NCBI GenBank assembly: GCA_900893395.1
Contig: CAAHFI010642012.1
Coordinates: forward strand, 1 to 23,431
Direction of reading: 5' to 3'
Origin: Euglena gracilis
Taxonomy: Eukaryota; Euglenozoa; Euglenophyceae; Euglenales; Euglenaceae
DNA length: 23,431 nucleotides
Shown here: positions 11,201-21,384 of the stretch, one piece after another
Numbering within the stretch: the stretch's first letter is position 1
Layout of the letters: every line of letters begins with the position of its first letter
Notes under the pieces: model-generated
What the model saw: only the letters and a program-made list of their open reading frames with translations
Databases searched by the model: none
Told to the model about the DNA's origin: nothing
Position numbers and translations under genes: made by a program

Positions 11201-14200
11201 ATAACTTGCAAATTTTGAAAGAATCTGGATGGGTGCTCTGGGACCCCAAATGTGAGTACCACTAGGTCAGCCCACCTGGGCCCAAGGTATAGGGTCATAT
11301 GGGCTCAAACTGGAAACCGATTGGGGGTTCCCATTATGTTCCCAGGGATAGGTATTCCAGTGTGCCGGCCGGATTAGTGCCTACGGGTGTGAAAAACATG
11401 CGGATGTCATATAACTTGCAAATTTTGAAAGAATCTGGATGGGTGCTCTGGGACCCCAAATGTGAGTACCACTAGGTCAGCCCACCTGGGCCCAAGGTAT
11501 AGGGTCATATGGGCTCAAACTGGAAACCGATTGGGGGTTCCCATTATGTTCCCAGGGATAGGTATTCCAGTGTGCCGGCCGGATTAGTGCCTACGGGTGT
11601 GAAAAACATGCGGATGTCATATAACTTGCAAATTTTGAAAGAATCTGGATGGGTGCTCTGGGACCCCAAATGTGAGTACCACTAGGTCAGCCCACCTGGG
11701 CCCAAGGTATAGGGTCATATGGGCTCAAACTGGAAACCGATTGGGGGTTCCCATTATGTTCCCAGGGATAGGTATTCCAGTGTGCCGGCCGGATTAGTGC
11801 CTACGGGTGTGAAAAACATGCGGATGTCATATAACTTGCAAATTTTGAAAGAATCTGGATGGGTGCTCTGGGACCCCAAATGTGAGTACCACTAGGTCAG
11901 CCCACCTGGGCCCAAGGTATAGGGTCATATGGGCTCAAACTGGAAACCGATTGGGGGTTCCCATTATGTTCCCAGGGATAGGTATTCCAGTGTGCCGGCC
12001 GGATTAGTGCCTACGGGTGTGAAAAACATGCGGATGTCATATAACTTGCAAATTTTGAAAGAATCTGGATGGGTGCTCTGGGACCCCAAATGTGAGTACC
12101 ACTAGGTCAGCCCACCTGGGCCCAAGGTATAGGGTCATATGGGCTCAAACTGGAAACCGATTGGGGGTTCCCATTATGTTCCCAGGGATAGGTATTCCAG
12201 TGTGCCGGCCGGATTAGTGCCTACGGGTGTGAAAAACATGCGGATGTCATATAACTTGCAAATTTTGAAAGAATCTGGATGGGTGCTCTGGGACCCCAAA
12301 TGTGAGTACCACTAGGTCAGCCCACCTGGGCCCAAGGTATAGGGTCATATGGGCTCAAACTGGAAACCGATTGGGGGTTCCCATTATGTTCCCAGGGATA
12401 GGTATTCCAGTGTGCCGGCCGGATTAGTGCCTACGGGTGTGAAAAACATGCGGATGTCATATAACTTGCAAATTTTGAAAGAATCTGGATGGGTGCTCTG
12501 GGACCCCAAATGTGAGTACCACTAGGTCAGCCCACCTGGGCCCAAGGTATAGGGTCATATGGGCTCAAACTGGAAACCGATTGGGGGTTCCCATTATGTT
12601 CCCAGGGATAGGTATTCCAGTGTGCCGGCCGGATTAGTGCCTACGGGTGTGAAAAACATGCGGATGTCATATAACTTGCAAATTTTGAAAGAATCTGGAT
12701 GGGTGCTCTGGGACCCCAAATGTGAGTACCACTAGGTCAGCCCACCTGGGCCCAAGGTATAGGGTCATATGGGCTCAAACTGGAAACCGATTGGGGGTTC
12801 CCATTATGTTCCCAGGGATAGGTATTCCAGTGTGCCGGCCGGATTAGTGCCTACGGGTGTGAAAAACATGCGGATGTCATATAACTTGCAAATTTTGAAA
12901 GAATCTGGATGGGTGCTCTGGGACCCCAAATGTGAGTACCACTAGGTCAGCCCACCTGGGCCCAAGGTATAGGGTCATATGGGCTCAAACTGGAAACCGA
13001 TTGGGGGTTCCCATTATGTTCCCAGGGATAGGTATTCCAGTGTGCCGGCCGGATTAGTGCCTACGGGTGTGAAAAACATGCGGATGTCATATAACTTGCA
13101 AATTTTGAAAGAATCTGGATGGGTGCTCTGGGACCCCAAATGTGAGTACCACTAGGTCAGCCCACCTGGGCCCAAGGTATAGGGTCATATGGGCTCAAAC
13201 TGGAAACCGATTGGGGGTTCCCATTATGTTCCCAGGGATAGGTATTCCAGTGTGCCGGCCGGATTAGTGCCTACGGGTGTGAAAAACATGCGGATGTCAT
13301 ATAACTTGCAAATTTTGAAAGAATCTGGATGGGTGCTCTGGGACCCCAAATGTGAGTACCACTAGGTCAGCCCACCTGGGCCCAAGGTATAGGGTCATAT
13401 GGGCTCAAACTGGAAACCGATTGGGGGTTCCCATTATGTTCCCAGGGATAGGTATTCCAGTGTGCCGGCCGGATTAGTGCCTACGGGTGTGAAAAACATG
13501 CGGATGTCATATAACTTGCAAATTTTGAAAGAATCTGGATGGGTGCTCTGGGACCCCAAATGTGAGTACCACTAGGTCAGCCCACCTGGGCCCAAGGTAT
13601 AGGGTCATATGGGCTCAAACTGGAAACCGATTGGGGGTTCCCATTATGTTCCCAGGGATAGGTATTCCAGTGTGCCGGCCGGATTAGTGCCTACGGGTGT
13701 GAAAAACATGCGGATGTCATATAACTTGCAAATTTTGAAAGAATCTGGATGGGTGCTCTGGGACCCCAAATGTGAGTACCACTAGGTCAGCCCACCTGGG
13801 CCCAAGGTATAGGGTCATATGGGCTCAAACTGGAAACCGATTGGGGGTTCCCATTATGTTCCCAGGGATAGGTATTCCAGTGTGCCGGCCGGATTAGTGC
13901 CTACGGGTGTGAAAAACATGCGGATGTCATATAACTTGCAAATTTTGAAAGAATCTGGATGGGTGCTCTGGGACCCCAAATGTGAGTACCACTAGGTCAG
14001 CCCACCTGGGCCCAAGGTATAGGGTCATATGGGCTCAAACTGGAAACCGATTGGGGGTTCCCATTATGTTCCCAGGGATAGGTATTCCAGTGTGCCGGCC
14101 GGATTAGTGCCTACGGGTGTGAAAAACATGCGGATGTCATATAACTTGCAAATTTTGAAAGAATCTGGATGGGTGCTCTGGGACCCCAAATGTGAGTACC

Positions 14201-17200
14201 ACTAGGTCAGCCCACCTGGGCCCAAGGTATAGGGTCATATGGGCTCAAACTGGAAACCGATTGGGGGTTCCCATTATGTTCCCAGGGATAGGTATTCCAG
14301 TGTGCCGGCCGGATTAGTGCCTACGGGTGTGAAAAACATGCGGATGTCATATAACTTGCAAATTTTGAAAGAATCTGGATGGGTGCTCTGGGACCCCAAA
14401 TGTGAGTACCACTAGGTCAGCCCACCTGGGCCCAAGGTATAGGGTCATATGGGCTCAAACTGGAAACCGATTGGGGGTTCCCATTATGTTCCCAGGGATA
14501 GGTATTCCAGTGTGCCGGCCGGATTAGTGCCTACGGGTGTGAAAAACATGCGGATGTCATATAACTTGCAAATTTTGAAAGAATCTGGATGGGTGCTCTG
14601 GGACCCCAAATGTGAGTACCACTAGGTCAGCCCACCTGGGCCCAAGGTATAGGGTCATATGGGCTCAAACTGGAAACCGATTGGGGGTTCCCATTATGTT
14701 CCCAGGGATAGGTATTCCAGTGTGCCGGCCGGATTAGTGCCTACGGGTGTGAAAAACATGCGGATGTCATATAACTTGCAAATTTTGAAAGAATCTGGAT
14801 GGGTGCTCTGGGACCCCAAATGTGAGTACCACTAGGTCAGCCCACCTGGGCCCAAGGTATAGGGTCATATGGGCTCAAACTGGAAACCGATTGGGGGTTC
14901 CCATTATGTTCCCAGGGATAGGTATTCCAGTGTGCCGGCCGGATTAGTGCCTACGGGTGTGAAAAACATGCGGATGTCATATAACTTGCAAATTTTGAAA
15001 GAATCTGGATGGGTGCTCTGGGACCCCAAATGTGAGTACCACTAGGTCAGCCCACCTGGGCCCAAGGTATAGGGTCATATGGGCTCAAACTGGAAACCGA
15101 TTGGGGGTTCCCATTATGTTCCCAGGGATAGGTATTCCAGTGTGCCGGCCGGATTAGTGCCTACGGGTGTGAAAAACATGCGGATGTCATATAACTTGCA
15201 AATTTTGAAAGAATCTGGATGGGTGCTCTGGGACCCCAAATGTGAGTACCACTAGGTCAGCCCACCTGGGCCCAAGGTATAGGGTCATATGGGCTCAAAC
15301 TGGAAACCGATTGGGGGTTCCCATTATGTTCCCAGGGATAGGTATTCCAGTGTGCCGGCCGGATTAGTGCCTACGGGTGTGAAAAACATGCGGATGTCAT
15401 ATAACTTGCAAATTTTGAAAGAATCTGGATGGGTGCTCTGGGACCCCAAATGTGAGTACCACTAGGTCAGCCCACCTGGGCCCAAGGTATAGGGTCATAT
15501 GGGCTCAAACTGGAAACCGATTGGGGGTTCCCATTATGTTCCCAGGGATAGGTATTCCAGTGTGCCGGCCGGATTAGTGCCTACGGGTGTGAAAAACATG
15601 CGGATGTCATATAACTTGCAAATTTTGAAAGAATCTGGATGGGTGCTCTGGGACCCCAAATGTGAGTACCACTAGGTCAGCCCACCTGGGCCCAAGGTAT
15701 AGGGTCATATGGGCTCAAACTGGAAACCGATTGGGGGTTCCCATTATGTTCCCAGGGATAGGTATTCCAGTGTGCCGGCCGGATTAGTGCCTACGGGTGT
15801 GAAAAACATGCGGATGTCATATAACTTGCAAATTTTGAAAGAATCTGGATGGGTGCTCTGGGACCCCAAATGTGAGTACCACTAGGTCAGCCCACCTGGG
15901 CCCAAGGTATAGGGTCATATGGGCTCAAACTGGAAACCGATTGGGGGTTCCCATTATGTTCCCAGGGATAGGTATTCCAGTGTGCCGGCCGGATTAGTGC
16001 CTACGGGTGTGAAAAACATGCGGATGTCATATAACTTGCAAATTTTGAAAGAATCTGGATGGGTGCTCTGGGACCCCAAATGTGAGTACCACTAGGTCAG
16101 CCCACCTGGGCCCAAGGTATAGGGTCATATGGGCTCAAACTGGAAACCGATTGGGGGTTCCCATTATGTTCCCAGGGATAGGTATTCCAGTGTGCCGGCC
16201 GGATTAGTGCCTACGGGTGTGAAAAACATGCGGATGTCATATAACTTGCAAATTTTGAAAGAATCTGGATGGGTGCTCTGGGACCCCAAATGTGAGTACC
16301 ACTAGGTCAGCCCACCTGGGCCCAAGGTATAGGGTCATATGGGCTCAAACTGGAAACCGATTGGGGGTTCCCATTATGTTCCCAGGGATAGGTATTCCAG
16401 TGTGCCGGCCGGATTAGTGCCTACGGGTGTGAAAAACATGCGGATGTCATATAACTTGCAAATTTTGAAAGAATCTGGATGGGTGCTCTGGGACCCCAAA
16501 TGTGAGTACCACTAGGTCAGCCCACCTGGGCCCAAGGTATAGGGTCATATGGGCTCAAACTGGAAACCGATTGGGGGTTCCCATTATGTTCCCAGGGATA
16601 GGTATTCCAGTGTGCCGGCCGGATTAGTGCCTACGGGTGTGAAAAACATGCGGATGTCATATAACTTGCAAATTTTGAAAGAATCTGGATGGGTGCTCTG
16701 GGACCCCAAATGTGAGTACCACTAGGTCAGCCCACCTGGGCCCAAGGTATAGGGTCATATGGGCTCAAACTGGAAACCGATTGGGGGTTCCCATTATGTT
16801 CCCAGGGATAGGTATTCCAGTGTGCCGGCCGGATTAGTGCCTACGGGTGTGAAAAACATGCGGATGTCATATAACTTGCAAATTTTGAAAGAATCTGGAT
16901 GGGTGCTCTGGGACCCCAAATGTGAGTACCACTAGGTCAGCCCACCTGGGCCCAAGGTATAGGGTCATATGGGCTCAAACTGGAAACCGATTGGGGGTTC
17001 CCATTATGTTCCCAGGGATAGGTATTCCAGTGTGCCGGCCGGATTAGTGCCTACGGGTGTGAAAAACATGCGGATGTCATATAACTTGCAAATTTTGAAA
17101 GAATCTGGATGGGTGCTCTGGGACCCCAAATGTGAGTACCACTAGGTCAGCCCACCTGGGCCCAAGGTATAGGGTCATATGGGCTCAAACTGGAAACCGA

Positions 17201-18464
17201 TTGGGGGTTCCCATTATGTTCCCAGGGATAGGTATTCCAGTGTGCCGGCCGGATTAGTGCCTACGGGTGTGAAAAACATGCGGATGTCATATAACTTGCA
17301 AATTTTGAAAGAATCTGGATGGGTGCTCTGGGACCCCAAATGTGAGTACCACTAGGTCAGCCCACCTGGGCCCAAGGTATAGGGTCATATGGGCTCAAAC
17401 TGGAAACCGATTGGGGGTTCCCATTATGTTCCCAGGGATAGGTATTCCAGTGTGCCGGCCGGATTAGTGCCTACGGGTGTGAAAAACATGCGGATGTCAT
17501 ATAACTTGCAAATTTTGAAAGAATCTGGATGGGTGCTCTGGGACCCCAAATGTGAGTACCACTAGGTCAGCCCACCTGGGCCCAAGGTATAGGGTCATAT
17601 GGGCTCAAACTGGAAACCGATTGGGGGTTCCCATTATGTTCCCAGGGATAGGTATTCCAGTGTGCCGGCCGGATTAGTGCCTACGGGTGTGAAAAACATG
17701 CGGATGTCATATAACTTGCAAATTTTGAAAGAATCTGGATGGGTGCTCTGGGACCCCAAATGTGAGTACCACTAGGTCAGCCCACCTGGGCCCAAGGTAT
17801 AGGGTCATATGGGCTCAAACTGGAAACCGATTGGGGGTTCCCATTATGTTCCCAGGGATAGGTATTCCAGTGTGCCGGCCGGATTAGTGCCTACGGGTGT
17901 GAAAAACATGCGGATGTCATATAACTTGCAAATTTTGAAAGAATCTGGATGGGTGCTCTGGGACCCCAAATGTGAGTACCACTAGGTCAGCCCACCTGGG
18001 CCCAAGGTATAGGGTCATATGGGCTCAAACTGGAAACCGATTGGGGGTTCCCATTATGTTCCCAGGGATAGGTATTCCAGTGTGCCGGCCGGATTAGTGC
18101 CTACGGGTGTGAAAAACATGCGGATGTCATATAACTTGCAAATTTTGAAAGAATCTGGATGGGTGCTCTGGGACCCCAAATGTGAGTACCACTAGGTCAG
18201 CCCACCTGGGCCCAAGGTATAGGGTCATATGGGCTCAAACTGGAAACCGATTGGGGGTTCCCATTATGTTCCCAGGGATAGGTATTCCAGTGTGCCGGCC
18301 GGATTAGTGCCTACGGGTGTGAAAAACATGCGGATGTCATATAACTTGCAAATTTTGAAAGAATCTGGATGGGTGCTCTGGGACCCCAAATGTGAGTACC
18401 ACTAGGTCAGCCCACCTGGGCCCAAGGTATAGGGTCATATGGGCTCAAACTGGAAACCGATTGG

Positions 18465-21384
18465 GGTTCCCATTATGTTCCCAGGGATAGGTATTCCAGT
18501 GTGCCGGCCGGATTAGTGCCTACGGGTGTGAAAAACATGCGGATGTCATATAACTTGCAAATTTTGAAAGAATCTGGATGGGTGCTCTGGGACCCCAAAT
18601 GTGAGTACCACTAGGTCAGCCCACCTGGGCCCAAGGTATAGGGTCATATGGGCTCAAACTGGAAACCGATTGGGGGTTCCCATTATGTTCCCAGGGATAG
18701 GTATTCCAGTGTGCCGGCCGGATTAGTGCCTACGGGTGTGAAAAACATGCGGATGTCATATACTTGCAAATTTTGAAAGAATCTGGATGGGTGCTCTGGG
18801 ACCCCAAATGTGAGTACCACTAGGTCAGCCCACCTGGGCCCAAGGTATAGGGTCATATGGGCTCAAACTGGAAACCGATTGGGGTTCCCATTATGTTCCC
18901 AGGGATAGGTATTCCAGTGTGCCGGCCGGATTAGTGCCTACGGGTGTGAAAAACATGCGGATGTCATATAACTTGCAAATTTTGAAAGAATCTGGATGGG
19001 TGCTCTGGGACCCCAAATGTGAGTACCACTAGGTCAGCCCACCTGGGCCCAAGGTAGGGTCATATGGGCTCAAACTGGAAACCGATTGGGGGTTCCCATT
19101 ATGTTCCCAGGGATAGGTATTCCAGTGTGCCGGCCGGATTAGTGCCTACGGGTGTGAAAAACATGCGGATGTCATATACTTGCAAATTTTGAAAGAATCT
19201 GGATGGGTGCTCTGGGACCCCAAATGTGAGTACCACTAGGTCAGCCCACCTGGGCCCAAGGTATAGGGTCATATGGGCTCAAACTGGAAACCGATTGGGT
19301 TCCCATTATGTTCCCAGGGATAGGTATTCCAGTGTGCCGGCCGGATTAGTGCCTACGGGTGTGAAAAACATGCGGATGTCATATAACTTGCAAATTTTGA
19401 AAGAATCTGGATGGGTGCTCTGGGACCCCAAATGTGAGTACCACTAGGTCAGCCCACCTGGGCCCAAGGTAAGGGTCATATGGGCTCAAACTGGAAACCG
19501 ATTGGGGGTTCCCATTATGTTCCCAGGGATAGGTATTCCAGTGTGCCGGCCGGATTAGTGCCTACGGGTGTGAAAAACATGCGGATGTCATATAACTTGC
19601 AAATTTTGAAAGAATCTGGATGGGTGCTCTGGGACCCAAATGTGAGTACCACTAGGTCAGCCCACCTGGGCCCAAGGTATAGGGTCATATGGGCTCAAAC
19701 TGGAAACCGATTGGGGGTTCCCATTATGTTCCCAGGGATAGGTATTCCAGTGTGCCGGCCGGATTAGTGCCTACGGGTGTGAAAAACATGCGGATGTCAT
19801 ATAACTTGCAAATTTTGAAAGAATCTGGATGGGTGCTCTGGGACCCCAAATGTGAGTACCACTAGGTCAGCCCACCTGGGCCCAAGGTATAGGGTCATAT
19901 GGGCTCAAACTGGAAACCGATTGGGGGTTCCCATTATGTTCCCAGGGATAGTATTCCAGTGTGCCGGCCGGATTAGTGCCTACGGGTGTGAAAAACATGC
20001 GGATGTCATATAACTTGCAAATTTTGAAAGAATCTGGATGGGTGCTCTGGGACCCCAAATGTGAGTACCACTAGGTCAGCCCACCTGGGCCCAAGGTACA
20101 GGGTCATATGGGCCTCAAACTGGAAACCGATTGGGGTTCCCATTATGTTCCCAGGGATAGTATTCCAGTGTGCCGGCCGGATTAGTGCCTACGGGTGTGA
20201 AAAACATGCGGATGTCATATAACTTGCAAATTTTGAAAGAATCTGGATGGGTGCTCTGGGACCCCAAATGTGAGTACCACTAGGTCAGCCCACCTGGGCC
20301 CAAGGTACAGGGTCATATGGGCCTCAAACTGGAAACCGATTGGGGGTTCCCATTATGTTCCCAGGGATAGTATTCCAGTGTGCCGGCCGGATTAGTGCCT
20401 ACGGGTGTGAAAAACATGCGGATGTCATATAACTTGCAAATTTTGAAAGAATCTGGATGGGTGCTCTGGGACCCCAAATGTGAGTACCACTAGGTCAGCC
20501 CACCTGGGCCCAAGGTATAGGGTCATATGGGCCTCAAACTGGAAACCGATTGGGGTTCCCATTATGTTCCCAGGGATAGATTCCAGTGTGCCGGCCGGAT
20601 TAGTGCCTACGGGTGTGAAAAACATGCGGATGTCATATAACTTGCAAATTTTGAAAGAATCTGGATGGGTGCTCTGGGACCCCAAATGTGAGTACCACTA
20701 GGTCAGCCCACCTGGGCCCAAGGTACAGGGTCATATGGGGCTCAAACTGGAAACCGATTGGGGGTTCCCATTATGTTCCCAGGGATAGTATTCCAGTGTG
20801 CCGGCCGGATTAGTGCCTACGGGTGTGAAAAACATGCGGATGTCATATAACTTGCAAATTTTGAAAGAATCTGGATGGGTGCTCTGGGACCCCAAATGTG
20901 AGTACCACTAGGTCAGCCCACCTGGGCCCAAGGTAGGGTCATATGGGCCTCAAACTGGAAACCGATTGGGGTTCCCATTATGTTCCCAGGGATAGGTATT
21001 CCAGTGTGCCGGCCGGATTAGTGCCTACGGGTGTGAAAAACATGCGGATGTCATATACTTGCAAATTTTGAAAGAATCTGGATGGGTGCTCTGGACCCCA
21101 AATGTGAGTACCACTAGGTCAGCCCACCTGGGCCAAGGTACAGGGTCATATGGGCCTCAAACTGGAAACCGATTGGGGTTCCCATTATGTTCCCAGGATA
21201 GTATTCCAGTGTGCCGGCCGGATTAGTGCCTACGGGTGTGAAAAACATGCGGATGTCATATAACTTGCAAATTTTGAAAGAATCTGGATGGGTGCTCTGG
21301 GACCCCAAATGTGAGTACCACTAGGTCAGCCCACCTGGGCCCAAGGTATAGGGTCATATGGGCTCAAACTGGAAACCGATTGGG
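18465..21384. repeat. Right transition block: fourteen near-perfect units
   Basis: Units start at 18465, 18675, 18883, 19091, 19298, 19507, 19716, 19926, 20135, 20345, 20554, 20763, 20970 and 21177, with lengths of 207-210 bp. The units at 18465 and 19716 match the core exactly. Others carry one- or two-base deletions (CATATACTT for CATATAACTT, AAGGTAGGG for AAGGTATAGGG, GGATAGTATT for GGATAGGTATT) and the GGGCCTC form from about 20110 onward. One substitution recurs: AAGGTACAGG for AAGGTATAGG at 20099, 20308, 20726 and 21141. Open frames of 63-95 codons appear on both strands here only because indels shift the register past the usual stops. Confidence 0.93.

Larger units (their letters stand above)
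1876..18464. repeat. Homogeneous core: 79 identical 210-bp monomers
   Basis: Unit starts fall at 1876 and then at 2086 plus multiples of 210, up to 18256, with no slip in register over 16.6 kb, so no indel occurs inside. Reading block by block I found no substitution either. The final unit (18256-18464) is one base short because its terminal G-run has four G instead of five. Such uniformity would mean very recent amplification or very efficient homogenisation (unequal exchange, gene conversion, or rolling-circle amplification and reinsertion). It could also come from an assembler walking round a repeat, in which case the copy number is only nominal. All six reading frames are closed in each monomer, so no protein is encoded. 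No promoter, RNA gene or binding site of a known family was recognised in this stretch. Confidence 0.95.

Noticed and set aside
1876-18464. CRISPR array
   Set aside because: The whole 210-bp period is repeated with no variable spacers, and the unit is far too long for a CRISPR repeat.
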